From NCBI RefSeq assembly GCF_008831285.2, contig NC_045140.1, positions 26,678,131-26,742,130 on the forward strand: DNA of 64,000 bases, in the 5' to 3' direction. A program made the position numbers and the translations under genes. The notes beneath the pieces are model-generated. The model did no database searches and was not told where the DNA came from. It saw nothing but the letters and a program-made list of their open reading frames with translations. Source of the DNA: Nymphaea colorata (taxonomy: Eukaryota > Streptophyta > Magnoliopsida > Nymphaeales > Nymphaeaceae). Within the stretch, counting starts at the first letter, position 1, and each line of letters starts with the position of its first letter. Below are positions 26,201 to 51,788 of the stretch, piece after piece.

Positions 26201-29200
26201 TTTCCATATCATAATACCTATGTCAGTTTTGAAGTACATAAGAAAGGCACAAGGGAGAGCATCAGAAAAAAAAATTCGCACAATTACAATTACGCCCACA
26301 AGACCTAAGTCTTTCGTAATCATCACATATTTGAAGAGCTTTTCACAATGAAACATGATTGACAAAGATGGTTACATTCTATTGACAAGATAGAAACCTC
26401 TTTAGGAGGGAAATTTGAATTTGTAATCGGCTTTCGAATTGTTTCCTAAATGAGGCCAGGGATGCCTATGCCCATTTAAGCATGCTTTTGTTCATTTGTT
26501 AGCTATGCAATTTAAGAATGAAAAATCAAATTTCATAGCATAGATCCTTTTTTCCCCTGTCTCCTTCTTCACACATCCTCCAAGGAGCGCCGCTGGCGCC
26601 ACCTCCTGCATCTATGTCTCAATCCCATTTGAATGACCGGCAGTACACCAGCGTCTCATCTTGGTCTGCCCATCGCAACTCCGGCCCGGCCACAGAGCTC
26701 TTCGGCATGCAAGGAAAACACACGGCTACCTCTCAGCATGCCAGTCCTGACCACTAGGCTCGCCCACGGGATTGTGTGCCATAGGTCCCAATCAATCCCA
26801 GGCTTAGATCCAGCCAATCAGACACAAGCTTCAGCTAGCATGCTTGCAGAGAATTTAGACTCTTGCATCAACTTCTCGACAGATCATCCTAAGCAAACAA
26901 CGTCAGATCATCGCATGTCTATGCTCCTTGAAAAGCTCTTCAAATTATCTTTCCAATGAGGTATTACACACCTTGATTGGAGTTCGGACTAGAAAACTAT
27001 GATCAATTCATCCAGCAGCCATTTTCCAAAGCCGAGATCCTATTCTGCTGAGATCCAGATTTAGACATCATCTTTTTCGGTAGATCGCCCCAGAAAAACA
27101 ACATCAGATGATCATGTGCCCATACTTGTTGGAAAGCTTTTGAAATTATCTTTTCAACAAGCTATTATACGCTTCAATTGGAGTTTGGACGGGGGAACCA
27201 TCATCATTTTACTCTGGCTTACTGTGCATCGACCAGAACCTGTGTCTATGCATGCCACCTGTTCGACACTCAATCCGCGGACTTTGAAGGCTATAATTCC
27301 CTCTCTCGTGCTCGGATCATGCTGAAATTTGGCTTGTGAGTATATAATTAAAAGTTCTTCCAATAGCCAAAAGCATGCTGAACAAAGTTGTTGTTTTCCT
27401 GGGTGTAGCTGCACCCAACCATGACTGCAGGGCAGGCCTGCCTCCTCTAGCCGAGCTTCACCCTGGGATCCTCGAAGCGGGCCTAGATCAGGCTCGCATC
27501 ACTGAGGGCCGAGCAAATATAGTTTTACAAGCCACATGCACATTGATTTAAACAAGGACCAGTATAAAACCGTCACTCGAAACTGCAGGAATGGGGGAAA
27601 ATAGATCTTTTAAAGGGAATAGGATGACCAATAATTCCTGAAGCCTGAAGGTATAAAAGCAGATATAATAAAGCAGTCTCAGCTTCAATAACAGAAAAGA
27701 CAAATTAATGTAAAAATTACCCTACAGGTCAGATTGGAATTTCAGATGAGAAACAACTAGTGCTATATGAAAAATATTACATGCAAAAAAGTTATCAATG
27801 GGTGATCCAATGGTTCCCTCACAAATAGAAAGAAGACCAGGAAGTCTTGCAATGGTAGCTTGCCATAGAACATAAACATCGAATAATAATCTACCAGAAT
27901 GAGGATCAAGGAGGAGTCTTGATTTTCTCAATATAATGAATAAATTAATCTTCAATTATATATAGCTACTAAACGTAAAAAAATTGTGAATAGATGTTTT
28001 ATAATTACTATATGCAAATATTCAAATCAATACTACAAAACATGGATGCAGCTTAATCCCACAAAATGAAGCAGAAGAAACTAATAAAGATTCATTGCAG
28101 TCTCATATATCGTTGCTATTTCAATAGCAAATAAAATTGACAGCTGAATACAGCCGAAAAGTTTCAAAATTCAAACATTCAGAGCATGACATTTGACCAA
28201 AGTGCCACGAGAAACAAGAGCCATAAATAATGAGGTTTAAAAAAGAACACCTTCTTGGAATTCAAGAAGGTCTGGTTCAGAAAGAAATGTCTGAATAATT
28301 CATGTTCAAGAAAAAAATTTTCAATTCACATAAGAGCTCAAGAGTGAACACCAATGCACGAGAAAAGAAAGTCGGTACATCATCTTAAATAGTCAGGCAG
28401 CAAAAGAAACTTACTTGGAAATGGAGGATGGTGGATCTCACAGATCTTGCGTTATGCCAAAACTCATAATATTTTCCATTTTTTTCTGTTTGTTTGCTTT
28501 CCTGCACACATTTACAAAATACCAATATTACCATTTTTTTTTCTGTTTGTTTGCTTTCATAGTGCTTTTCTCTTGCAATTCTAAGAAAAAATTATATGAA
28601 GATTCTTTTTCCCCAACACAAAAGCACTTTTTCATTCGTTAATATACTATGGCGTTCTGCCTCCAAAGAAAATGCCCCTTAGTAATATATCCAGAAATCA
28701 GATCCATAAGCATGCATTCCAATGGATAGGATCTTGCAGCACTTTCCGCATAATCAGCATTACATGAAAATTTTTAGTAACAGACACTAACAAACAGGGA
28801 TTTCATTCAGCAAATGGACACCTTCTCTGAACCCTCCCCAGACTGTAGAATGTTCTCATAATTTTTGTACTGCTCCAGCCTTGTCTGCCGATATTTTTCT
28901 CTAGTTATGTTTAATCTCTCCCATGGGATCCCCTGAATATCCTTTCCTCTCCTGGCTTGTGCTGACGAAGTATCTGTTAACCTGACATCCTAAACCACAG
29001 AATGTAGCATTAATTTCATTCACATAAATTTGGATATCTCACAAAACTGTTATAGAAATCGATAGATAAATACTGACTCTTTCATATTCATCTTCCGAGT
29101 CAGAGTCACCTGCTTCTCTACTGCAAAATACCTCGTCGATGTCATCGTCAAGGTCAGCCACATCATAATCGTCTTCCATGTAATCGAATCCGTCAATTTG

Positions 29201-29212
29201 ATGATGAGCCAT
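20211..29212 (-). CDS. Plant WD40-repeat protein (C2A9.03-like family)
   Basis: Nine coding exons on the minus strand: 29078-29212, 28822-28989, 28415-28501, 23108-23242, 22910-23020, 22071-22162, 21873-21978, 21494-21580 and 20211-20624. They total 1335 nt and encode 444 residues, near the usual family length. The N-terminus is acidic (MAHHQIDGFDYMEDDYDVAD). It is followed by the plant-specific block AQARRGKDIQGIPWERLNIT and EKYRQTRLEQYKNYENI, then LRNLVWATSKHDVYLMS and WD units including FMASNNDCGIREFDMERFQL, HTSLSPDGKLLVVVGDNPDG, WHPNGLTFATGNQDKTCRVW and FSPDTESLFIGVWDRTYGSL. WD40 propellers are protein-interaction scaffolds. This family is annotated mostly as uncharacterised transducin/WD40, so no partner is claimed. 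Intron 3 (23243-28414) contains Copia remnants. The exon 1 donor (AGA|GTCAGT) is weak but keeps the frame. Confidence 0.94.
24420..25690 (-). mobile_element. Degenerate Ty1/Copia polymerase fragment in WD40 intron 3
   Basis: Read on the minus strand with frameshifts and stops, the order is Copia reverse transcriptase then RNase H. IDYGEIFAPLYEI (about 25560-25600) is followed by CQMDVKNTFLDGELN (about 25440-25490) and VYMDVP-like residues. Next come GLLMYCSITRPHISV (about 24917-24961) and GTLVKGLLLSCPSSLELIAY (about 24788-24856). The end is NKSAVPIALDH and KLEVDCHYIHEDI (about 24460-24560). No LTRs, primer site or integrase were found nearby. It is a dead fragment with the same orientation as the host gene. 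Confidence 0.82.
26590..27560. repeat. Decayed repeat with internal ~200-bp duplication, WD40 intron 3
   Basis: The blocks CTTCAAATTATCTTTCCAAT (26939-26958) and TGAAATTATCTTTTCAAC (27141-27158) are each followed by a TTGATTGGAGTTCGGAC-like segment. Each is preceded by an AACRWCRTCAGATSATC segment, so about 200 bp is duplicated in tandem with much divergence. The GC content is higher than the rest of the intron. It looks like non-coding retroelement DNA, family unknown. Confidence 0.4.
28476..28558. repeat. Duplication across the intron 2/exon 3 junction of the WD40 gene
   Basis: The first 26 bases of exon 3 (plus-strand 28476-28501, ending TTTGTTTGCTTTC) recur 55-57 bp upstream in the transcript at 28531-28558. 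The upstream copy is preceded by CTAT, not by an AG acceptor, so normal splicing to 28501 is favoured. Confidence 0.6.
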
Positions 29213-30944
29213 TTCGCAGTGAAAAGGGAATCCAGAAACGAAATCCCTATTAAGGTAATTAGGATAAGAGCTTTCCTTGTTATGATTCTTGCAAAAAATC
29301 GGAAACACGAAAGCTAACTGAAGAAAAAATAATTGGAAGAGTGTTTTCTTATTAACAACAGACGGAGCAACTTCACTAACTCAAGTCAAATAGATAATGT
29401 ATAATACAGAATTCTATTTTTCGGGAGACGAAGATCTAATAAAGATCCGCGGAACTGCTTATATGTCAGGAGGAACAACTTAGATTTGGCTCCCGCAGCC
29501 CTTGAAAAGAAAATACGAACAAACATGATGACATGATACATCTCTTTGAAAGAATAAAGCCGTAGCCTCAACATTTCCTACAGCAGCACAAAGAATCAAA
29601 CGGACCAAAGAAACATACTAAAATATAAAAAAAGTTCCTTTTTGCAGTCAAGCTTAGAATGAAATCAGCAGGAGGAAATCTGAAGAAAAACCCATACGAA
29701 ACGTGTAAATAACCAAAGTTTATAATAAAAAAAAGCGTATATCATCACGGCATGATCGAGAATTGGAACGCGCACTCCAACGACCAAGATCATCCGATAA
29801 ATCTTCTCCGTCATGGCGCAATCCTTAAAATAAATAACTAAAACAAATTTCTACGCTATAAGGTGAACCAGATCTCCCAAAAACGTCCGTTTCAAACAGA
29901 ACGAAGGAAAAATAAATAAATAAATAAAGATCATAACTAGAAAAGATCACGAAAGCCGCGATGATTTAGCTCATTTAACCTTCTCAACGAGAGCGATTCC
30001 TCCGACCGGCCTCTTCCAACCGTCAGATCTCGGAGACAGGCTTTTCGTTCATCTCGAGCGACCGGACATCACAGAAAGGATCCGCCGCACCCCGGCCGAC
30101 GGTCGGAAGAGGAAAGAAGGAAAAGGGAAAAGGATTATTCCAGAGAACGGCGGGAAAAGGGGGAGGAAGCGGCTGTTCGGCACCTTCCCGAGAAGAGATT
30201 GCCGTCCGCTGGGTGCATGGGTTGAAATGAAACACAAAGGCTTACAAAAGCGCTCCCATTTCATTGTTATTACTGAATCTACCCCGTACTTATCCACATT
30301 GCGCCAGCCACATGGTGTCCGGTCACCGGTGGTCATGATTCGAATCCCACCTTCAACCGCTAAACCCTGAACCAATCTCAGACCGACATTAATCTTCTGC
30401 CATGGCAGGACCGAGCACGGGATCTACCATGCCGGGTAGGTTCAGCCACCTCTTGCTGAATATTCTTCAATCTGGTGAAATTTCTAGTTGTTGAATTCGA
30501 CTGGCGTTAGGTCATGAAAACGACAACGGCTGCTAAAGGATGGTGGGTTCCACGACTTGGGCCAATTGGAGCACTAATGCTCCTAGTTAGGGATGTCAAT
30601 GGGTCTAATCATCTACCTAAAACCAGATCTGTTTAGTCGGATCTCCTAAGGCAACAACAATTTAAATCCCAATTAAACTTGGATGTAGTATATATAACCC
30701 TGACTCCGGTTATGGTTTACGCCGAGGAGCCGAATTTTCTTCTTTGCCCTTGCCTTCAGGGTTCAGGGTTGACCTAATCCAACTATATATAACAGTTGAC
30801 TTTAAAATCAATATCAAAATTTTTGACAAAATATCTAACTGCATAGGACATCGAAAAGAGTGAGTGGTCGAGTCGGAAATTTCTTTCGAAATCTTGAGGT
30901 TACTACTTTTACCTTCAACCCATATGTCTGTTTCCCTCAAGGAG

Positions 30945-31115
30945 TGTAGTACAATTGAGTGGCAAGGCGATTCACACTCAATGGATTCAAGGTTCAAATC
31001 TTATGCTCGTTGTCACGCTCCAATGTGTTAGTTTGTTGGATTGTAAATGGCGGCAAGCACGACTGTTGAGTTGAAAGATGCACTCCCCTAAAGTAAGCGG
31101 AAACATTAAAGGTAG
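30945..31115 (+). repeat. SINE-like dispersed repeat, copy C
   Basis: GAGTGGCAAGGCGATTC (30958-30974) and GGTTCAAATC (30990-30999) resemble the A and B boxes of tRNA-derived SINEs. They are followed by GTTGTCACGCTCCAATGTGT, GGCGGCAAGCACGACTGTTG and the tail CCCCTAAAGTAAGCGGAAAC. The block order equals that of copy B. Confidence 0.42.
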
Positions 31116-33509
31116 GAGAAAAACATGTCACATCGAACAAAAGAAGAATAGCCAAACTCCTTTTACCACAACTAAAATGTCCACCGGCAGAGCATGTAAC
31201 AAAAGCAAGAGGTGATTATGGGTACTCCAAATCTGTCACCAAAACCAACATAATGAAAGCAGCAAAGGAAACACCAAGTTTACGAGAGAAGGCAACACTA
31301 ATTCCCAAGCTTGGTGAAAGGGAAAGCTACCTGTTTGGCATTTTCCCATACCCTTCCTTCCACATGGGGTTTTCCCATCCTATTAAATTCTTCTGGACAG
31401 GACAACCACCTTGTTTAAATGGGAAATTTTGACAGACTTTACGCCTGCAGTTATTAGCGATGGAGACATGGGCTCGATGGAGTAGACTTAGGCTGGATGA
31501 TAGGCAGCGTTGGGCCACTTTGACTTGATCTTTTGGAAGGTATTCAGTTACGCCATTTACAATCCGATGGGTCCATTGACATGAGCCAAGTCGGGTCAGA
31601 CCAAACGGACATAGAATGGTCAATCCGTGTCTAAGCTTTGTTGGGACACTGCATTAATCCAAAAAAAATGGACAATTTCATGAAACACTGTTCCAAAAAT
31701 GAAGCTTTATTGTTACCAAACCGAGACAGGTTTCTAATTTGATTCATGTGAACGTTATGTTTTTAGGTCTTAAGATGGTAGGGTGTTACAATCCAAGTTG
31801 AAGGATGCATTGCTGCAACCATTGACGCCCACACAGCTCAAGGCCCTGAAAGCATAGAAAATGAGAGAATTTGGGTCTTTGGTTCGTTATAGTTTCAAAT
31901 GGCAAGGATGAACCTCTTGCTCACTTGAGGTTAAATGCAAAAAATCAAGTTCGTCATGACCATGACATCTTTTTTGTTTTCTCATAGTTTTCTGCCCAAA
32001 AAGTCATTCTGCGGGGAAAATAATAACTTTTTCTTGGCCCAATGTAACAAGCAACGTAAGAAGACAAAAAAGGAGGGCCCGTCCAACATCAATGATCAGG
32101 CAGTGAAAATTTTCCTCATAACTGCCTCCTTCATGGCCAAAACTTTCTAATTTTCTCTTTTCCTCGATCAGCCACCCATCGTCTTCTCCTCAAGCCACTC
32201 GTAAAGAATGCTCTTTCAGGTCAATAGAGGCGAACGAACTGTGATCTGAGATTAGGAGAAGAATATTGTTTGACGTAAATTCCAAAAGGAGTTTGGGAAT
32301 TTGATATTTGATAGCTAGCCGCCAAATGCAAAAGCTTGGGATACCTTGGCATTGATTCAAGGAAAGAAACATCTCTCAAAAGGTAGAGTGAGAAAGCATC
32401 TTAAAGTCTCTTTTTTTTTTTTCAATTTTATATAAATATAAATATATATTGAAAAAGAAAAAGAAGGGGAGGGTGGGGTCTTTTCTTAGAGGGAGTTTGA
32501 TGAGAAGACAACTTGTGCAAGAACAACCAACCAGTCTCCCATCTCAAAAGTGGGCATTATTTTTAACTGTTGGGATTAGAAAATTCACAGATTAAAGAGT
32601 TTCTTACCAACTACCTTTTTCTCGTATGCTTGAGATTAGAAAGAATCAATCAGAAGATTGAATGGTAAAAACATCTAAATGGAGAGATTAATGTCAAACT
32701 GCTGAGTGATTTAGTTCTATTTGTTTAATGGGCTAGCTGCCAATTCAGTATTTGCAACAAATTCAAATTAAGAATTCAATTATCTGACCGAATTCTAATC
32801 CCTCGTCCTTTGATTTAGTATTACCTACAGTCTGATCTATATCTTCATTAACTCTGATCCGACCCAGATTTTTGTATGAGAAAATTAAAGTAGGGGATCA
32901 AGGGTATGACTATTATCACCTTCTCTTTTGGGTGAATGGAGGATTGATCCTATCGTCCCTATCCCGTTAGGGTTTAGGGCTGTACGTTGAGATGATGCCG
33001 ACGCTATGCTTCAACTTATATATCAATACTCCTTCTTTTTTGTAGCACACAGACTTGACGCTACATGTATTTGGAATGAAAATTGGTCACCTACCAATTC
33101 CTCCGTCTAGTGCACCAACCCTCTCGGAAATCATCAACAACTTCTGTTTGATCGGTCTAAAAAGTTGAGAGTCATTTTCATTTTCTTGTCTTACTGAGAG
33201 ATCTTCCAATTGCTTTGGCCCTGTAATAAAAATGATAAGCACTTTGAGGTAGTAAAGACTCAAAAGTCAAGGTCCAAACTCATGATATAAAAGTGAAAAG
33301 CAATCCTGAGAGAGTGATTGGCTGAGAAGATTCGAGTACAAGGAAACGTGTTCACGTAGACAACGCAAGTAACTCAAGCAAGGGAGGGCCCGATGGGCAC
33401 GTGATTTTATTTCTTTGATTAATTATCAAACATCCTCTTTGAAAGTCAGCACAGTGTCCACCAAACTTTAAAACCAAAGGAGCAGCCATCTCGGACACTG
33501 CATCATCGA

Positions 33510-33830
33510 GTGCAGGGATGGACCAGAATAAGCTTGGGCATCGGGTCAGTTTGGTCCGATTAAATTTAAAAATATAATTTTTAATATAAAATAATATAAA
33601 AATATAATTAATTATAATAAAATATTATATTTATAAATATATATTAAAAATAAATATAAAAAATTATGGAGTCCACTCAAGTTGGCACAATAAATTATGG
33701 GGCTGGCACGGTACCACTTTTTTCGGGTTTGAGCCCGAGTACTTGCTGACAGCCCAGCTTGGTGCCCAACCTTAGCCAAGGAAACCCATGGAGGCGCAGG
33801 GTTAAACTTGAACTGTCCCAATACTTTGCT
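33510..33830. repeat. AT-core repeat with GC-rich flanks (MITE-like), copy 1
   Basis: A GCATCGGGTCAGTTTGGTCC flank borders about 130 bp of almost pure A/T, then a GAGCCCGAGTACTTG flank. A similar unit in the opposite orientation lies at 36000-36240. No clean terminal repeats or target duplications could be set by eye. Confidence 0.3.
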
Positions 33831-35999
33831 CTTATATTTGGAGAGATGCGTACATACACATGAACTGTTTATGTTCGATTCAAATAGTAGATCATCTTAT
33901 ATGTTTGGTAAATGTGCTATTAACACTTTAGGTTGAGTTTGTTTGGGCATGGATCTGAGGTTTGCTGTGATTTGAGACCTTTAAGGTCTTATATCCATGG
34001 ATTTAAGGACAGACCCTACGGTCTCCCAACCTCCCAACCGTCCAAAAAAAAAAATATATATATATATATATATATTACAGTGATCCAATTTTCCAAAAGA
34101 CACCTTTTAATGCGACCTTGGATCTTTTCAAACATAACTTAAATTAAAAAAAGTCAAATGTTCAGTACCCAACTTGGTCTTTAGCGTAAAATGGTAAAAG
34201 ATTTCATAAATCAGCATGCCAAATAAGAAAAGAGTCTCATATTCCACAACTTTCAGGTGAGCGAGAGGAAGCCCCCTCTTCTCCCATCCCTTTATGGTCC
34301 AAAGTTATTTTTGGTTGAGATGATGTCTCACTATATTTCAACTTGAATATCGGTCATATTTAACAACTGGAAAAGCTCGCAAACCATCTCATATTCGCAC
34401 ATGCAAATCTAACCAAGTCTTAAGAGTGCTAATCCTGCTTTTTCATCACACTTTTAATTAGTAGACCATGGCCTTTGGTTGCTTGAATCTTGAAATGAAC
34501 ATGAGTATATTGTCTAGTAGAAATCAAATTCAATTGAGAGCTCTCCCATCTGGGGACCTTTAGATCATGGATGCTATTCATAGTAGAGATGCCCTCCTTT
34601 TTTGGATGGACCCAACACGTTGTGATTGTATCTTGCGCTATGTTGCACCTAAGCCACAAATGACTTTCACCAAAAAGATCTAACAAAAAAATCGCAAGGT
34701 AGGGCCTCTAGGCTGCGTTTGATACTCAGACCCGAGTTTTCATTTCAGATCAATAATTGAATGCAGAAGCTCTGAATCTATGAAACCAACAACATGTGGA
34801 GTTCGATGGATGACAGCCCACGGATTTCAAAACGACGTCTGGCTTGGCCCATATGAATTTTTGCTTATTCATTCTCATATTAATATTTTCATAGCTATTA
34901 AGGCAAGGCATTGGGTCTGGTTGGGTCGGTCCGAGCCCGACAATAATACGGGTGCAGAACTTGTGACTCGGATTTGAATCGGTAGAAGACTTTAGTCACC
35001 GATCAGAGGGTTGACTCGGTAACTCTGGCCTATGTTGGGTCATAAAATTTTATAGTGTATTTTTACTATAATTAGAGGAGGAAAGCAAGTCTGACTTTGT
35101 TTATGTCTGATATTTTCATCAACAAAAAACTGAATCATATGTAATATGAATATTTATGTATAGTTAGTAAAGTTTGTGATATTTCACCATTCAAAACATA
35201 ACAAACTTTAGTATTCAACAATGCACGACCAAAGGAGTTCCTTTAATTAATTGATGACCCCAGTTGACTGGGCGAGCCCGGCTCGAGCGACTCGCAACTC
35301 GGATTGGCGAGTTATGAGTTTGCCAACTATGCTCGGATCAAATGTCCCCTTGTACTGGTACACGAAAAAGAACCACTTTAAATGACGTGTTTCATTACGT
35401 AGATTGGTGCAAGGTCATATGCAGGGTGGTTTAGGTTTGATATTCATCCAATTTGAATTTTATTAGCTTGTTTTAGTGAAGAAATAGTGCAACTCCTTTC
35501 TTCCTCTCTTGAGCTTGGTGGCTTCTTTAGTTACAAGTGCACCTAAAAATCAATGTTTCAGCTCAGTCTGGATTGGAGCCAATCTCAAGGAGCTTAAAGG
35601 TTGCAGAAAAAGGATTCCCAAGGAAATGTTTTCTATCATAAGATTATAGATCCTTCTTTTGAATCTTTTTTTTTTCAAGGTTTGAAAGCATAATTTTCCT
35701 TTTTATTTTCCTCTCAAAAAGGATGTGCAATTTTTTCAAGATTTTGGATTGAAAATTGTTAACTTCTCACATTTCTTTCTAAAAAAAAAAAACGGGCAGT
35801 TCCCGAGAGATGAAGTCATCCCCCCTCCCCTTACCCCCAGCATCCAATACTGTTTAGAGACCTCGGTGATCATATGCACGCCATTTAACTCAAGTGTCGT
35901 GCATGCTAACGTATTAGTGCCTATAAAAATCAAACTAAGGACACATTGTCAGCATGACTTCAAACTAACTAGTTATGCTAAGCCTCTCAGAGCCTTTTG

Positions 36000-36240
36000 G
36001 TCCAAGCCCAAACCCGATGCGTCGGCCCGATAAGTTTTAAAAAATATTTTTATTGTTAATAATATATATTTTATTATTAAAAATATAATTTATATTAAAA
36101 ATTATTTTATATTTTAATTTTTTTATTATAATCAGGTCAGGGTCAAGCCCAGGTTTCGAGTATCGAATCTGGGCTCGGGCCTTTGTTTTGGTCATCGAGT
36201 CGGTCCGGCCCGACCAGGCCCGATGCCAGCCACCCCTGGT
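36000..36240. repeat. AT-core repeat with GC-rich flanks (MITE-like), copy 2
   Basis: AAACCCGATGCGTCGGCCCG (36010-36029), an AT core of about 100 bp, then a CAAGCCCAGGTTTCGAG and GGCCCGACCAGGCCCGATGC flank ending CACCCCTGG. The GATGC..GGCCCG blocks are inverted relative to copy 1. Confidence 0.3.
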
Positions 36241-37266
36241 TGTGAACCGGTAAATGGACCCGTGTTTGCTGATAGGCATTGTATTAATAGCACTACTGTA
36301 CCAATGTTTTCAGTGCATGCTGATACGAGCCAATCCATGTGGACCGATACGGCATACAATTTGGGTTTCGTACAGGTTCCGAACCATGTTTACATGAAGG
36401 AAATTGCAACTACCTCCTCGAGAAGGAAGATGACAAAACAAAAGAAAATTTAAAAAGTTGAGAGTACTTTTTTTCACGCCTAACTTTTATGCTTATTCTA
36501 GAGTTTTGTTCTCCCATTCATCTGAATTTTTGGGACGGACCCCCAACTAACTGATTTTAGATAATTCTAATCCTGCAATTCCGTCACCCAAATGCAGCAT
36601 GATTTTTTTTCTACCAAATTTAACATTCAAATGCAGCCTGAATTTTTCTCCCAGATTTGACATGCATATTTTGATGAAACCTGTTTACGGTGGGCTTGAT
36701 CCCAAAAATTTGTATCCTGGATGAATGTTATATCACGATTCATCAAACATGTGAATATTTGTTTCGGATTCCGGTCCAATTGGAAATCCAAGATGCTGGC
36801 TTCCATGTTCAGCCACAAAAGAGGAGACCGTGGAAACAAAATCTGTTAAATACAGTGTTTGTTTTCCCCTCCAGAAGGGGATAATCATGGAACTTGCAGC
36901 GAGAACGTAAAAAAGTTTTGACAGAGTCTTGCGGCTCCTGCCTCTTGGAGTTTCTTGGCAAAAAAGGTCATGGCGTTGTATAATTTTACCTTCTCCTAAC
37001 AGCTATAGTTGTTCACTTCACTAGTTTGAGGAAACCCATGAGCAAATAGTCAATATGAACGCGATCCGGAAAAAAGGAAATCCATAATCGACAAAAAGGA
37101 GACGGGTGTTTTTACTGAGAAAAAAGCGCTTGCGTTTGGCTTTAGAGTTGGTAGAGTGACGATCCCAACAATTCCTGTGGACTAGATTCCTTCATGTCAA
37201 TACGAATTGCTGCCTCGTTCTGATGCTGCTGTTTTGTGGCCCAATCATCATCATCACCATCACCGG

Positions 37267-49707
<12,441 letters not shown>

Positions 49708-51780
49708 TAACAAGGAATATTGATTCCTGTAATACTGAGGAATGTCATGCAGCTAGTTGATTTTTAACCTAGCTTTTCAGGCATAGTTTCCACTTTCAAG
49801 GCAGGAGACAAAAGATTGACATCCTTGCTATAGGTTTGGAAACGTTGGAGAAAGATGGTCGGAGTCAGGCCCATTTATTTAGCATGTGAAAAGCGTATCT
49901 CCTTTCACATCAATGGGGTTCATAACATCATAATGTACTAGAGCTATCAATTTTTAACAGGGCAGAACATTTGGTATTGAAGAACAGGGGCGTGGAAGAG
50001 AGAGATGTATAGCTTGTTTCTGTATGACGACTGAACCCATTTATTTAGTGTTTAAAGTCGGATGTACATATACATGTCATACCAATTGTACTTTTCTCAG
50101 AACCCAAGGGAGTTGTTTGTCATTCCTTGCATTTAAGACATCGTGTATGGACTGTTGACATGCATTGACATGAACATATGCTGCTTCTTGTGAGAAAATA
50201 AATCTATAAATTCAAAAACCTATGTGTCTCTCCAACTAAGCGCTACTTCAAGAATATTCAAATCTTGCTAAAAGGTGCTAAATAGACTTAGTTTTCTTGG
50301 TCTTAAAACTAAATAATATCCACAGAATCAACTATATTTTTTTAAATTAGCTGGCCGGAAGTGCAGAACCTTTTTTTGCCGCATCAGTATTTCCCATCAT
50401 TTTAATCTGAAACAAGTAGGTGTTGTAAGCTCATCAGCCTTTGGGTTGATACAGGCATGGGGTTCTATGCCTCCAACGGGTTGTAAAAGCCCCTCGAGGG
50501 CGCGTGTGAATAGCACGGATGTTACTGTAGATCGAGGATCGAAGTCCTCAATCTGCAGTTTCATCCGCACTCTTTCTGTGTCCACGGTTTCCTCACATTG
50601 TTAAAGGAAAAATAATTGGTAGAAGTGCAATTCCGTCAGCCAGTCACGGAGAAAGAAAATGTGCAGCAGAGGTGCAATTCGAGCACAAAACTAAATGAAC
50701 CATGAACACGGTGCTCTATGTTTTTGCCATTTTTCCCCCCAAAATGTAAGATCATCAATATAATATTCATAAACAGAGGCTGCACTCGAGAGCCAGGTTA
50801 TGCATCAAGAATAAACGAGCTTAAGAGCTTTCAATTTTTCTGCACGTGTAATTTGCTGGGGTTAGTTGTTCATAGATCTTTGACCTGAGTTCCGCCTATG
50901 CTGGGACCTTGAGGCTTGTCTCCAGGTAGCCCATAGCCGCTCATGTTTACTTGTAGCTATATCCTACTGACCAAGTCAAGTTTGGTTTCTTTCGTTGGTC
51001 TAAAAGGTCGTTTAGCAGCAGGAACATTATGTGAGTGTTTCATTTAGTCAAATTCATTAGTTTTAACCTTCTATAAATTTAACTACATCCTCAATCTTTC
51101 AGAAATATTTATGAAACATTTACATAGCATTTTTGCTGCCAAATGACCTATAAATAGTATAAGTAATACGTGTGCACTCACACAGAAAAGAACAAAATGC
51201 GTGTCATTGTGGCATGTCATTTTATCCTCACTAGTGACATGGGTTGTACAAGTTGGACAACACCACACGGATAACTTCGTTGCATGAAGCAATTGTGGTA
51301 AAACTACAAGTTTATTTAAGTAACAAAAATGCATTTTGCCATATCAAATATAAATCCACACTAATCAAATAATCAAAAGGGGACTTTTTTTATCCTGATC
51401 TTTCTCGTACGGACTTCCTATCTTTCTCATTCCAAAGAACTTAGTGCAACTTATGAGATTGTTGGGTAGTTAGAGGGTTTGTCATCGTTGAATCCTAGAA
51501 GCATTGGGCTTTTGGGGGCAAGTTGTCTCTCTCTCTCTCTCTCTCTCTATATTAGATTTCATGATGCATTTATTTGTAAAAATTATTTCCTGTAAAAGTT
51601 TATCGGTGTATAGAGTTGCATATTTTTGTTTTACAGATAGATAGACTCGAAATATTTTTAAAATTTAAAAAATAACAAAAATAAAAGTGATATCTAGTAT
51701 GGATACCATTATTTACATGAGGGTGGCCTGCCCTCAGCCACCTCAGATCGGGAAAAAGATCCTCTCCACGGAAGCCGCAA
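49708..51780. other. ARP8 3' side and LHCA3 upstream region
   Basis: AT-rich, with no recognisable gene. An imperfect inverted repeat (ACTGTAGAT...ATCTGCAGT) lies at 50525-50561 within a GC-richer patch. A CT run lies at 51523-51548. Open frames at 50397-50585 and 51083-51334 have no family match. Confidence 0.5.
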
Positions 51781-51788
51781 CAACAGAA

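Larger units (their letters stand above)
30020..37200. other. Gene-poor region between WD40 and ARP8 (divergent)
   Basis: The WD40 and ARP8 genes point away from each other here. I see the WD40 5'UTR side (about 29213-30150, GC-richer near 30000-30200), a SINE-like copy at 30945-31115, two AT-core repeats at 33510-33830 and 36000-36240, an AT run at 34054-34075, and scattered TCGGGTC-type motifs (34900-35340). Short open frames (31327-31623, 35725-36033) match nothing I know. Confidence 0.5.

Noticed and set aside
30330-30350. Second tRNA-like B box (GATTCGAATCCCACC)
   Set aside because: No acceptor stem or A box at the right distance, and no repeat tail nearby.
32965-32980. Telomere-like TTAGGGTTTAGGG
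   Set aside because: Only about two units, so no telomeric array.
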